The position numbers and the translations under genes were made by a program. A stretch of DNA of 64,000 bases from Planctomycetota bacterium (GTDB lineage: Bacteria; Planctomycetota; UBA8742; UBA2392), in the NCBI GenBank assembly GCA_025993795.1, contig JAMQHL010000070.1, positions 1 through 64,000 on the forward strand, given 5' to 3'. Each line of letters starts with the position of its first letter. Within the stretch, counting starts at the first letter, position 1. The notes beneath the pieces were generated by a model, which was not told where the DNA came from, did no database searches, and saw nothing but the letters and a program-made list of their open reading frames with translations. Positions 50,094-58,888 of the stretch are shown in pieces.

Positions 50094-51032
50094 ATGACCC
50101 ACTTCGCTGATCGCCTGCAGCAAGCCATCCAGGCCAAAGGCGCGGCCACCTGCGCCGGTATCGACCCACGCGCCGACTGGATTCCCAAGGAATGCTACGA
50201 CCGCGCATTCAGCCAGCATGGCCGAACGCCAGCCGGCGTGATTGCCGCCGTGCGCGACTTCTGCATCGAAATGCTCGGAATCGTCGCGCCCTTTGTGCCC
50301 GCGGTGAAGCCACAGGCGGCCTTCTTCGAGGCGTTAGGGGTCGGCGGCTGGGACGCATTCGCGGCGATCTGCGGCAAAGCTCGCGAGCTGGGGTTGCTGA
50401 TCATCGCCGATGTAAAACGCGGCGATATCGGCAGCACCTCCCAAGCCTATGCGCAAAGCCTGTTCGGGGCGAGTGAAGTCCAGGGCGTGAAGCTGGACTC
50501 ATGCGGCGCCGATGCAGCCACCGTCAACCCATACCTGGGCGCCGATGGCGTGGTGCCGTTCATTGACCGCGCGCGGCTAAACGGCGCGGGCATATACGTG
50601 CTCGCGCGCACCAGCAACCCCGGCAGCGCCGAGTTTCAGCAGCTTGAGCTGAAGCAGGGGGGGGCACTGGTTGATGAGGTCGCGCGCAAGATTGACGCAT
50701 GGGGCAGCGAAAGCGTCGGCGATTGCGGCTATAGCGACGTGGGCGCGGTGGTCGGCGCGACGCACGTTGATGCCGCGCGCCACTTGCGCCGACTGATGCC
50801 GCGCACGCCGTTTCTGGTACCCGGCTGGGGCGCGCAGGGCGGCGCAGCCGACGCGGTGCGAGCCTGCTTTGATGACAAAGGTGCAGGCGCGATCGTGAAC
50901 TCAAGCCGCGGTGTGATGCACGCGTATGCCACGGGACCGCTGAAAGATCACGGGCAGACACACTGGCGCGAGGCGGTGGAGAAAGCGGCCCGGCAGTTCC
51001 ATGAAGAGATACGCCTGTTGGCGGGTCGTTAG
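50094..51032 (+). CDS. pyrF: Orotidine 5'-phosphate decarboxylase, PyrF type 2
   Basis: PyrF makes UMP by decarboxylating OMP in the last step of pyrimidine synthesis. The 312-residue length and the block IIADVKRGDIGSTSQAY match the type 2 enzymes. The Lys-Asp motif DVKRGD is at about residues 105-110. The C-terminal LVPGWGAQGG binds phosphate. Other blocks are GIDPRADWIP and TVNPYLGADGVVPF. The start ATG at 50094 precedes a compact N-terminus. It is divergent from mraZ. Confidence 0.95.
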   Translation: MTHFADRLQQAIQAKGAATCAGIDPRADWIPKECYDRAFSQHGRTPAGVIAAVRDFCIEMLGIVAPFVPAVKPQAAFFEALGVGGWDAFAAICGKARELGLLIIADVKRGDIGSTSQAYAQSLFGASEVQGVKLDSCGADAATVNPYLGADGVVPFIDRARLNGAGIYVLARTSNPGSAEFQQLELKQGGALVDEVARKIDAWGSESVGDCGYSDVGAVVGATHVDAARHLRRLMPRTPFLVPGWGAQGGAADAVRACFDDKGAGAIVNSSRGVMHAYATGPLKDHGQTHWREAVEKAARQFHEEIRLLAGR

Positions 51033-51145
51033 GGAAACCGAACCAGCGGCGCGCAGCGCCGTTTACAAGGGCAGAACCGGGGTTGTCATCTTTGCGCGAA
51101 TCGGGCACACTTGCCGTCCCGACCGCAATAACATCGGAGGTACCA

Positions 51146-52228
51146 GTGATTCGCAACGCTGTCGCATTGACGCTATTGGTTGTGTTCGCAGGCTCGCTCT
51201 GCGCCGACGAAATCAACTACTACAAGAAGGGCGCCAAGTACCGTGAAATCGCCAACCACAACTCGGTCGAAATCACGGGCTGGAGCGCCGCAAAAGTCGA
51301 CTTCAAGGGTGCTGATGGCAAGACCGGCAGCGTGCCCGGTACCGACATCATCTCGGTGAATCGCGCGTACGGCACCATGCACAACGACCTCAACCGCGCA
51401 ATTGAACGCGTTGGCTCAGACCCGGAAGCAGCGATCCCTGCGCTTAAGACCATTGCCGCGTCGGGCAAGTCGGCACTTGACAAAGAAGAGGCATTGTTCT
51501 GGCACGCGCTGGTGTACGTCAATGAAGCAAACGCCGGCGGTGACATCTCCCGGGCGATCACCGAACTCAGCGCCTACCTGAAGGCGTACAAAGCCGGTTT
51601 CTTCGCCCGCGACGCATACCGCATGACAGCCGACCTTCAGCGCCGCACCAAGAAGTTCAGCGACGCGCGCACCACGCTCAAGTCCATGATCAGTGCCGAC
51701 AACGCGCTCGCCCGCGAAGGCAACCAGATGCTTGGCGAGCTTGAACTTTCGGAGAAGCAGTACGCTGAAGCGCTTCGCGCTTTCCAGGCGGCCAAGACGC
51801 AGGCGGCGCGCGACGGCAACAAGAACGCCGAATACCTGGCGCAGGCATGGGAAGGCACCGCGCAACAGGCCAAAGGCGACGCGGCGGCGGCGAAGTCACT
51901 GCTTGAGCCCATCACGAGCAACCCGGACTTTGACGACCCGATGAGCTTTGACGATGAGCTGGCACTGGCGGTGGCCTACCCCGCACTCGGTGACGCCTAC
52001 TACGGCTCGGGCAACTTTGAGAAGGCATACGACGCCTATGTGCAAGCCGGCTATTACGCCTGGTGGACACAGGGCCAGCAGGAAGGCTACTGCATCGGCC
52101 AGGCCTATCTGTGCGCGCGCAAACTGGAAAGCACTGACGACAAGTGGAAAAAGCGCAAAGACAAGTTGCGCACCGCGCTCGCCGTCGGCTTTCCGCGCGA
52201 ACTGCAACGCGTAGACAAAGAGAAGTAG
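51146..52228 (+). CDS. Exported TPR protein
   Basis: A 360-residue protein with a signal peptide at about 1-19 (MIRNAVALTLLVVFAGSLCA) and TPR-like repeats from about 95 to 340, including KKFSDARTTLKSMISADNA and KQYAEALRAFQAAKTQAA. The first ~70 mature residues are a beta-rich segment (DEINYYKKGAKYREIANHNSV). The GTG at 51146 is chosen because GGAGG lies six bases upstream. It is exported and likely works as a scaffold; the partner is unknown. The next genes on the minus strand are the repeated-domain proteins. Confidence 0.75.
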   Translation: MIRNAVALTLLVVFAGSLCADEINYYKKGAKYREIANHNSVEITGWSAAKVDFKGADGKTGSVPGTDIISVNRAYGTMHNDLNRAIERVGSDPEAAIPALKTIAASGKSALDKEEALFWHALVYVNEANAGGDISRAITELSAYLKAYKAGFFARDAYRMTADLQRRTKKFSDARTTLKSMISADNALAREGNQMLGELELSEKQYAEALRAFQAAKTQAARDGNKNAEYLAQAWEGTAQQAKGDAAAAKSLLEPITSNPDFDDPMSFDDELALAVAYPALGDAYYGSGNFEKAYDAYVQAGYYAWWTQGQQEGYCIGQAYLCARKLESTDDKWKKRKDKLRTALAVGFPRELQRVDKEK

Positions 52229-52254
52229 CGAGACGTGGACGTTGGTGAATCCAC

Positions 52255-52293
52255 AAGGCCGGGATTGCGCCAAGCAATCCCGGCCTTGTTTCA
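52255..52293 (+). terminator. Strong bidirectional-type hairpin terminator
   Basis: AAGGCCGGGATTGC (52255-52268) pairs perfectly over 14 bases with GCAATCCCGGCCTT (52274-52287) around GCCAA, followed by GTTT. The reverse side is A-poor, so it mainly ends the TPR gene. It lies 27 bases after that stop and 87 bases from the convergent gene. Confidence 0.85.
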
Positions 52294-52373
52294 CGTTGTG
52301 GCGCTCGGTTCAATCCGCGGCGGCGATACGGCGGTTCTGCCCATTGCCTCGTGTTGAGGCCGTCCCACGTTCA

Positions 52374-53336
52374 CTACTTCATTTCGTGCTTTGCCAGCTC
52401 GATAACGGTTTCCTTCTCGCCGTCTTTCACGATCTTCTTGACCGGGATTCCGTCGCTGACCCATTCCTGCACTTCGCGATTGCCTGACACCGTCTTGAAC
52501 AGGTCGCACTTGAACTCACCGGCAGCCACCTTGACCATTTCGCCTGTCTTGTCTGCCTTGGCGTAGTCCTTCAGCCAAGCCGCCTCGGTTTGCGTGAACT
52601 CCGAGACCCGCGCGCCGGGCGCCGGTACGCCTTCAGCGTCGCAGGTCACCATCGTCAGCTGGGTTGCCTCAGCCGTGACTTCAAGGACTGCGCGCTTGAC
52701 GTAGCTGTCGCTGCCGGCCCGCGTGATCTTGTGAATGTAGTAGTTGCCGACGGTCTGGAAAAAGCGCGGCAGCTTTGATGCGGGCGTGGGCTCAACGGGT
52801 TTGTCACCTGGCTTATCGCCGGCCTTGGATTCGCCAAGCTCTTTGCTCTTGAACCCGGTCAGCCACACCGTGTCGGCGCCGTCGATGGCCTGCTTGACGA
52901 TACCGCCGCACGGCACCTTGGCGCAGTACCACACGGCCATGGCAGTGGTGCCGGAAGTCCAGCTTGCGACATCGCAGGAAAGCGTCTGCTCGCCGATCTT
53001 GAAGTCAGCGACCGTCCAGGCGACGTCAATGCGGTACGGCAGTTTTCCGAACAGCGGGCAATCCGACCAGGCTTTGGCACGCTGCTTGTTCGAGGTTTCT
53101 TTGCCGTCCTTGTCGTACATGATGTGCTTGAAGTGAATCTTGTCTTCTACGACGTCGGTCACCTCGTAGCGCACCTTGTTGCCGAGCTGCATCGCGTACT
53201 CGGCCCAGTCGCCCTTGTGGGCGTTCTTCCAGGTATTCTTGCCGGATTCCCAGTCTTTCGGCTCTGCCGACGCCGAGCTGACAGCCATCAGCGCAATCGC
53301 GCAGCAGATTGCCGCGGCGTGGATGAAAAGACGCAT
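52374..53336 (-). CDS. Secreted repeat-domain protein A (two copies)
   Basis: A 320-residue exported protein (signal peptide ~1-25, MRLFIHAAAICCAIALMAVSSASA). It contains two diverged copies of an unrecognised ~125-residue domain. The first runs about 30-160, the second about 185-315; the second carries VGNYY, later VAAGEFKCDLF, and a closing ETVIELAKHEMK. A Lys/Pro-rich linker separates them. The start ATG at 53336 has a strong GGAGGAGGA ribosome-binding site. The two neighbouring genes on the same strand carry the same domain. Function unknown. Confidence 0.78.
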   Translation of the reverse strand: MRLFIHAAAICCAIALMAVSSASAEPKDWESGKNTWKNAHKGDWAEYAMQLGNKVRYEVTDVVEDKIHFKHIMYDKDGKETSNKQRAKAWSDCPLFGKLPYRIDVAWTVADFKIGEQTLSCDVASWTSGTTAMAVWYCAKVPCGGIVKQAIDGADTVWLTGFKSKELGESKAGDKPGDKPVEPTPASKLPRFFQTVGNYYIHKITRAGSDSYVKRAVLEVTAEATQLTMVTCDAEGVPAPGARVSEFTQTEAAWLKDYAKADKTGEMVKVAAGEFKCDLFKTVSGNREVQEWVSDGIPVKKIVKDGEKETVIELAKHEMK

Positions 53337-53462
53337 TCGGTTCCTCCTCCAAGGCCCGCACCAGTGTAGCGCAGCCCCGGCCATCTACCAAACGGCACGC
53401 CAAACATTTTCGCGAATCCGCAGGTAGCGATACGGTAACAAGCGGCAGAAATGAAAGGCTGG

Positions 53463-54791
53463 CTACTCCAACTTCAGCTCTATGACCTCCTGCGTCATCG
53501 ACATGTCCTTCGTTTCCATCAACAGCTTGATGGTCACGCCGTGGTGCATCCACATCGTAATGCCGCCTTCGTGCTCGGTCTTGATGCAGCGAAACGTCCC
53601 CGCCGGGGTCGTGACGCTCTCTTCCAGCTGGCCTGTGTATGGCATGCGGGGGCCATCACTTTCGCCAATTGCCAGCTCTGAGTCGTTACGAAACTGCTCG
53701 TTGCCCTGCTGGTCATAACTGATCATCGTGAACGTCGACTTGCCGTCTTTCACGGCACTGACCTCAACGCGATTCTGTTGCTCCATCTGCATGCCACCAA
53801 ATGAGGTGCTGCTCTTTTGCAGATAGTAGTTCCCGGCTGTGCGGTACAGCCGCTGCGGGTCATGCCCTAGGTCAAACTCGACCAGTTCGGCCTTCACGTT
53901 GCCCGTGTCGTAGTAGACCATCAGAGACGGCCATACCGCCGAGTTCCAGTACTTGGTTTCACCGATTTCGAAGACTTCGCAATCAAACTCTCCGGCTTCA
54001 CAGGTTTTCTTCTCGCGGCTGACTGGTGTTGGCACATCCGCTTCGGCCTCAAGATCCTTGAACTCAATCTTCATATCCGCGGCGGCGGCACCGGGCATCG
54101 CCTTCTTGTTCTTGTCCAGCATGGCGTTGCTTACCGTGGCGCCATCGGCTGTGACCGCCTTGACGGTGCTGCGCGAGTACGAAACCATCGGCTCTTTGCC
54201 GCCGACGTTGACATCCATGCGTTGCAGCCAGCTGCGGCCCACGACGCGGTACAGCGACCACATGTCGCGCTCGGCGGAGTCGAATGCCGTGAGCTTGCGA
54301 ATCTGGCAATAGCCCACACCCAGCTTGACCTGCTTGACGATCAGCGGGTGGTACTCGGCGCTGACCCAGGTGTTGGTCTCGATGCCGTCCTGCTTGCTGG
54401 TATGCCTGCGGCAGGCCCATACGCGGCCGGCCATCTCAAGTGTCTCCTGGCGCAGTTTCTCGTCGGCCCAGGCATTGTGCTCAGCGCCGGGCTTGGCGAT
54501 GTCAATGTTGCCACGACTTCCGCCGCCGCCCTTGCCGTCTTCGCGAGTGTAGTTCGTCTTGTATCCGGCAGTCTTGCCGTCACTTTCGGTGATGCTGCCA
54601 GTCTCGTTGCTGATTATCGGTTTGCCGCCGCGGCGCCATTCGGTGATGCGGTGGCTCCAGGCCCGACCTTTGGCTTTGTAAAGCTCCATGGCCCTGATTG
54701 GCGTTACTTCGGCGGGTTTGGGTGCGTCCTGCGCACGCGTCGCCCCCACTGCCGAAACCAGCAGCAAGATCGTAACCAGCAGCGTCCTCAT
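53463..54791 (-). CDS. Secreted repeat-domain protein B (three copies)
   Basis: A 442-residue exported protein (signal peptide ~1-20) with three tandem copies of the same domain at about 35-170, 170-302 and 305-442. Copy starts read MELYKAKGRAW, WSLYRVVGRSW and QRLYRTAGNYY. Copies 2 and 3 have AGEFDCEVFE and PAGTFRCIKTE, and end with KAELVEFD and EVIELKLE. The first copy is more diverged at the AGxF position (AGRVWAC). The start ATG at 54791 follows GGAG. It lies downstream of protein C behind a terminator. Function unknown. Confidence 0.8.
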   Translation of the reverse strand: MRTLLVTILLLVSAVGATRAQDAPKPAEVTPIRAMELYKAKGRAWSHRITEWRRGGKPIISNETGSITESDGKTAGYKTNYTREDGKGGGGSRGNIDIAKPGAEHNAWADEKLRQETLEMAGRVWACRRHTSKQDGIETNTWVSAEYHPLIVKQVKLGVGYCQIRKLTAFDSAERDMWSLYRVVGRSWLQRMDVNVGGKEPMVSYSRSTVKAVTADGATVSNAMLDKNKKAMPGAAAADMKIEFKDLEAEADVPTPVSREKKTCEAGEFDCEVFEIGETKYWNSAVWPSLMVYYDTGNVKAELVEFDLGHDPQRLYRTAGNYYLQKSSTSFGGMQMEQQNRVEVSAVKDGKSTFTMISYDQQGNEQFRNDSELAIGESDGPRMPYTGQLEESVTTPAGTFRCIKTEHEGGITMWMHHGVTIKLLMETKDMSMTQEVIELKLE

Positions 54792-54850
54792 GGGAGTCTC
54801 CGGTGAATCGGCGGTCAAAGCTACAAGCAGCGTGCAGCGACCGCACGCCG

Positions 54851-54883
54851 AAAAAACAAAGCAGGCGCCTCTTGGCGCCTGCT
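54851..54883 (-). terminator. Rho-independent terminator after repeat-domain lipoprotein C
   Basis: On the minus strand AGCAGGCGCC and GGCGCCTGCT form a perfect 10-bp stem (plus 54874-54883 and 54860-54869) with a 4-base loop, followed by TTGTTTTTT (complement of 54851-54859). It separates the lipoprotein gene from protein B. Confidence 0.88.
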
Positions 54884-54904
54884 TCTTGATCGCTGGCTCG
54901 AGAA

Positions 54905-55531
54905 CTAGTCCTTGAACTCAACCAGTTCCATCTTCATGGTGTCGGTTTCCATCTTGACGGACAAGCCGGGATACTTCTTGCTGCTCCAGCTCTTGGACTT
55001 CACGCCGCCTGCTTCGCTTTCAACAACGTAGCACTCGAACTCGCCGGCTGCGACCTTGATGGTCTCTTCGGTCATCTTCGGGGCTGTGGTGCCGGTGCAA
55101 GCCGGGGTGTCAACCACGGTGAACGGGATGTCCTGGTCCGCCGAGTAGGTTTCCTTCTTGTCCTTGTCCATGGTCGTCATCTTGACCTTGGCGCCCTTGT
55201 CGTTCTGGCTGAGGACTTCCATCTTGGTGTAGCTGATCATCGGGTCAGGCATGCCTGCGATAGTCATGACGCTCTTCGTGGTCCAGCTGCGGCCAACCTT
55301 CTTGTACAGGGCATACGGGTCGGACTTCGTGGCCGTGCCGCCGCCGGTCGTGTCGCCGCCGCTACATGCAGCCCCGTTGCCGCCGCCTGCTCCGTTTCCG
55401 GCTCCGCTTCCAGCCCCGTTGCCGGCCCCATTGCCAGCCTTGGCACCGTTGGCCGGGGTGTTGCCGCTGCCACATGCGACCGCCAGGATCGCAACCAAGC
55501 TCATTACCGCCAGAAAGATGCTCTTGCGCAT
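54905..55531 (-). CDS. Repeat-domain lipoprotein C (one copy)
   Basis: The 208-residue product has a lipoprotein signal with LAVAC lipobox, then a Gly/Asn/Ala-rich linker (about residues 24-65, GNGAGNGAGSGAG-type), then one copy of the domain (about 70-208). That copy reads YALYKKVGRSW, MDKDKKETY, VAAGEFECYVVES, KSWSSKKYPGLSVKMET, MELVEFKD. It should be lipid-anchored. The start ATG at 55531 has GGGAG. It is the shortest and clearest version of the domain. Function unknown. Confidence 0.82.
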   Translation of the reverse strand: MRKSIFLAVMSLVAILAVACGSGNTPANGAKAGNGAGNGAGSGAGNGAGGGNGAACSGGDTTGGGTATKSDPYALYKKVGRSWTTKSVMTIAGMPDPMISYTKMEVLSQNDKGAKVKMTTMDKDKKETYSADQDIPFTVVDTPACTGTTAPKMTEETIKVAAGEFECYVVESEAGGVKSKSWSSKKYPGLSVKMETDTMKMELVEFKD

Positions 55532-55734
55532 TTACGTTCTCCCTAAACTATGATGCCCCTGTCGGGGTTCGTTACCAAATGACGTGTGCTTGCGCATGAG
55601 CAACGAATATGCCATATCTAAACCAATCGTCACAAACCCTTCCATCTAGCGGATTGTGGCGCGAATGCCATGCACACACCCATTCCGCTACATGTCACGT
55701 TTCTTGGTGCTTGCGTAAGAAAACTTGACACTCC

Positions 55735-55974
55735 ATGCCGATCTACGAATACAAACACACCAGTAATCGCGGCGACACCTGCGAGGAAACCTTCGAGACG
55801 TTTCAGAAGATGTCCGACAAGACGCTCACGAAGTGCCCTGTCTGCGGTAATCCCGTCGAGAAGTTGCTCTCGCGTGTTTCAGGCGGTGTGGATAAACTGG
55901 CGCCAAGCCGCCTCAAAGAGCTGGGTTTCACCAAGCTTGTCAGGCGCGACAAGGGAGTCTACGAGAAAGAATAG
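55735..55974 (+). CDS. FmdB-family zinc-ribbon protein
   Basis: The 79-residue product begins MPIYEYK, the hallmark of FmdB/putative regulatory zinc ribbons, and has a cysteine pair in KCPVCGNPVEKLLS plus Cys16 in GDTCEE that may complete the site. The C-terminus is basic (KLVRRDKGVYEKE). Members are often fused or linked to regulatory functions, but the role here is not known. The ATG at 55735 immediately precedes the conserved start. A lipoprotein gene follows 47 bases downstream. Confidence 0.8.
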   Translation: MPIYEYKHTSNRGDTCEETFETFQKMSDKTLTKCPVCGNPVEKLLSRVSGGVDKLAPSRLKELGFTKLVRRDKGVYEKE

Positions 55975-56021
55975 TGCCCGGTTTCACGCCTTCCCCGCGC
56001 TGCCCCCGCTGAAGTTTACCT

Positions 56022-57269
56022 ATGAGATTACGACTGCTGCTGGCGCTTTCCGGAATGCTGCTGCTTGCGGCTTGCCCGCAAGATGAAGAAAAAGACCCGG
56101 CGCTTGAGCCCGTGGAGTTCACACCCGGCGTCGCAGTTGCCGAGCCCGCTACCCCGACCAACGCCGCCATCGAAGTTGCAGTGGCATACGACGGAACACG
56201 CACCCACCTTGTCTATTGCCAGAACGACGGCGCCGGCGACCACGACATCATGTACACGGCGCGCGTCGGCGCGGGCAGCTTTGCCTTGCCGGCCCCCGTG
56301 TTTCCGGGCTCCGTAGTCGATAGCCGCGAACCACACGTCTGCCTTGACGGTACCGGCACACTGCACATCGTGTGGGAAGAAGGCACGTCGCCCAACCGCG
56401 AGATTTACTACGCCACGATCAACGCCAGCGGCTCCATCAGCGCCGCCACGCCCCTGACCGCAACCACCGAAGACGAAGCCAACCCCCGGGTGCACGTGGA
56501 CAGCACCAATCGTGTCCATGTCGTCTGGGAGGGCTCAACGCCGCCGCCTACCCCCACCAGCAGCATCTTTTATCGTCGCACACAGGCCTCGGTGTTCCTT
56601 GCCGCAGTAGTTCTGCCCAAGGCCAACGGCAGTCAGCCCGCGGAGATGCCTGACATCTGCACCGATGCCGGCGACCGCGTGTATGTGGTCTGGTCTGAGC
56701 AAAATGGCAGCGCACGCAACATCCGGCTGCTGCGCAGCGACGACAATGGCGCCAACTTCGGCGCCACGGGCAACGGATTTGCGGCCCACGGCGGGGTTGA
56801 CCTTACCCAGCCCCGCATCGCAGGCGGCACCGACGGCGAGATCTTTCTGGTCTTTATCGGGCAGGACAGCCAGGGCGAGCGCGCGGTGTTTGCCACGTTC
56901 ACCCGCACCGGCTATTCCATGGCAAGCCCTGGCCAGCTTTCGAACAACCAGACCGGCGGCATCCGTGACCCCAGCATCGCGGTACACGAACAGAGCAACG
57001 GCCAGTTCACCGTGGTCGTCGCCTGGAACGATGGCGGGGCGACCGGCGGCAACATGATGGTGCATGCAAGCCACGACAGCGGCGAACACTACCCCGGCGA
57101 CCCCACCGACCTGAGTCAGGGCAACACACAGCCGGCATCCAACCGCCGGCCGATGATTGCAGTGGACGATAATGAGCTGATCGCGGCCTGGGACGGGCAG
57201 CCACAGGGAGGCGGCGTGGTCCGGGCGTGGCTAAGCAACTCGAGTTACAAACTGCCGAAGAAGAAGTAG
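56022..57269 (+). CDS. Lipoprotein with BNR/Asp-box beta-propeller
   Basis: A 415-residue exported lipoprotein (lipobox LLAAC, Cys18). The mature part is a beta-propeller built of repeats of a beta-hairpin type, with Asp-box style motifs such as RSDDNGANFG and ASHDSGEHYPG, and repeated VHVVWEG/LHIVWEEG/VYVVWSEQ strands. Such propellers are found in sialidase-like glycosidases and in non-catalytic scaffold proteins; no sialidase catalytic Arg triad was identified, so activity is not claimed. Start ATG at 56022, Thr/Pro-rich linker after the lipobox. Confidence 0.75.
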   Translation: MRLRLLLALSGMLLLAACPQDEEKDPALEPVEFTPGVAVAEPATPTNAAIEVAVAYDGTRTHLVYCQNDGAGDHDIMYTARVGAGSFALPAPVFPGSVVDSREPHVCLDGTGTLHIVWEEGTSPNREIYYATINASGSISAATPLTATTEDEANPRVHVDSTNRVHVVWEGSTPPPTPTSSIFYRRTQASVFLAAVVLPKANGSQPAEMPDICTDAGDRVYVVWSEQNGSARNIRLLRSDDNGANFGATGNGFAAHGGVDLTQPRIAGGTDGEIFLVFIGQDSQGERAVFATFTRTGYSMASPGQLSNNQTGGIRDPSIAVHEQSNGQFTVVVAWNDGGATGGNMMVHASHDSGEHYPGDPTDLSQGNTQPASNRRPMIAVDDNELIAAWDGQPQGGGVVRAWLSNSSYKLPKKK

Positions 57270-57433
57270 GCACCGAGACGTCGGCGGGTTGCCGTTGCGG
57301 GTGTGTGTTGCCACATCTGGCGACTCCTCGGCGGAAACGCCCCGTTGACACGGCGGCGCGAGTTCTTACCATTTTTGACCTTGGTTTTGGCGCCTCGTCT
57401 CTGCTGACGGGGCGACGTTCATTGGAGCCGTGA

Positions 57434-58720
57434 ATGGCCACCGCAATTGCCTCTGACTTCCTTTCCGCAATCACAGACAGCAAGAACCCTGAGATCAAGT
57501 CATTGCTGGATCTGCGAGATCAGCTGCTGCAGGACCCGGCGATGAAGAAGCACGCCGAGGGCGCGCTTGACTCCTGGAACGCATCGCGCGAACGCCAGGG
57601 CGTTCTCCTGTACCTGTTGGGCCGCACCGAACGTGCGCTGGCTGTGCTTGAAACCGAGGCCGGTAGCGCGCTGGGCAAGCACTTTCTGGCACGTTCCCTG
57701 GTGGCCGGCGGCTATTACGCCCGCGCCGAGGAAATCCTGTCCGCAGAATGGAAGAGCGGCAAATCGTTCGAGACCGGCATGCCGCTGTTCCGGGCGCTGG
57801 TGATGCAGGGAAAACTTGATGAAGCCGAAAAGATCATCAAGGGCGTCAAGGAAGACAACGCCGCTGTCAAGGCCGCACGCATTGAACTGTTGATGCGCGA
57901 CGGCAAGCTGCAGGAAGCCATGGACCTTGTGGTTCCGCTGCACGAGCAGCAGGGCCACGACCGCAACGTCGCATTCGTGTACGCGCTGGTTGCCCAGGCG
58001 GCAGGCGACGACGACGCCGCCCGCCGCGCCTATGAACAGATCGCGCAGCGCCCACCCGTGTCCGCCGATGTGCTGATCAACCTTGGCACCATCTACGAAG
58101 ATGAAGGCCTGTGGGAGCTGGCCATCAAGTGCTACGAGACCGTGCTGCGTGAATACCCATGGCACCGTCGCGCCAAGCTGTTCAAGCGCGATGCCGAGGC
58201 CAGTCGCAACATGTACTACGACGAAGACCGTGAGCGCAAGGAAGACAAGCGCCTGCAGATCCTTCGTACACCGGTCACTGACTTTGAGCTGTCGGTGCGC
58301 TCGCGCAATTGCCTGCAGAAGATGAAGATCGACACGCTGGGCGACCTGATCCTGAAGACCGAGATCGAGCTGCTCAGCTACAAGAACTTCGGCGAGACCA
58401 GCCTGCAGGAAATAAAGGCAATCCTTGGCTCAAAAGGCCTGCGCCTTGGCATGCGCACCGAAGAGGCGCTCGCTTACACGCCGCCCGAAGACGGCAGCGT
58501 GCCGGTGCCGCCGGTCGACGACACACTTACCCAGTCGATTGACGCACTTGAGTTGTCCGTGCGCTCGCGCCGCTGCATGGAACGACTTGGCATCAAGACC
58601 ATCGGCGACCTGGTCGAAAAGACAGAGGCAGAGCTGCTGGCTGCGCCGAACTTTGGCCAGACGTCGCTGAACGAAGTGCGCCAGAAACTGGCAGAGCTGA
58701 ACATGTCCATCCAGGCCTGA
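57434..58720 (+). CDS. TPR protein with two RNA polymerase alpha-CTD-like domains
   Basis: The 428-residue product combines about eight TPR helix pairs (~45-255) with two tandem copies of the RNA polymerase alpha C-terminal helix-hairpin-helix fold at about 282-340 and 369-428. Both contain ELSVRSR..C, LGDL/IGDLVEKTE and NFG(E/Q)TSL, the alpha-CTD signature. No signal peptide. A linker with Pro/Asp/Ser (YTPPEDGSVPVPPVDDT) separates the copies. The alpha-CTD is a known DNA UP-element and activator contact surface, so the protein may act on transcription; that is inference. It is followed by a kinase gene. Confidence 0.87.
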   Translation: MATAIASDFLSAITDSKNPEIKSLLDLRDQLLQDPAMKKHAEGALDSWNASRERQGVLLYLLGRTERALAVLETEAGSALGKHFLARSLVAGGYYARAEEILSAEWKSGKSFETGMPLFRALVMQGKLDEAEKIIKGVKEDNAAVKAARIELLMRDGKLQEAMDLVVPLHEQQGHDRNVAFVYALVAQAAGDDDAARRAYEQIAQRPPVSADVLINLGTIYEDEGLWELAIKCYETVLREYPWHRRAKLFKRDAEASRNMYYDEDRERKEDKRLQILRTPVTDFELSVRSRNCLQKMKIDTLGDLILKTEIELLSYKNFGETSLQEIKAILGSKGLRLGMRTEEALAYTPPEDGSVPVPPVDDTLTQSIDALELSVRSRRCMERLGIKTIGDLVEKTEAELLAAPNFGQTSLNEVRQKLAELNMSIQA

Positions 58721-58888
58721 GGCCGTGGTGGCGCTTGAGCGGTCCGTCGAGGCAGGTCACGGATTTTTGCAGGCTCAGGTCAATGCGTTTGCCGGCGATG
58801 ACGCTTGACCCTCGACTTGGGGCAGGCTGCGCTTGCAGCTTGCCCGTCCATCTGAGGAATTCCCAGCGTTGCGGTTACGGGTGGCACA

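Noticed and set aside
55366..55470. Short G/C repeats resembling a CRISPR or satellite array
   Set aside because: They encode the Gly/Asn/Ala-rich linker of a lipoprotein and have no spacers.
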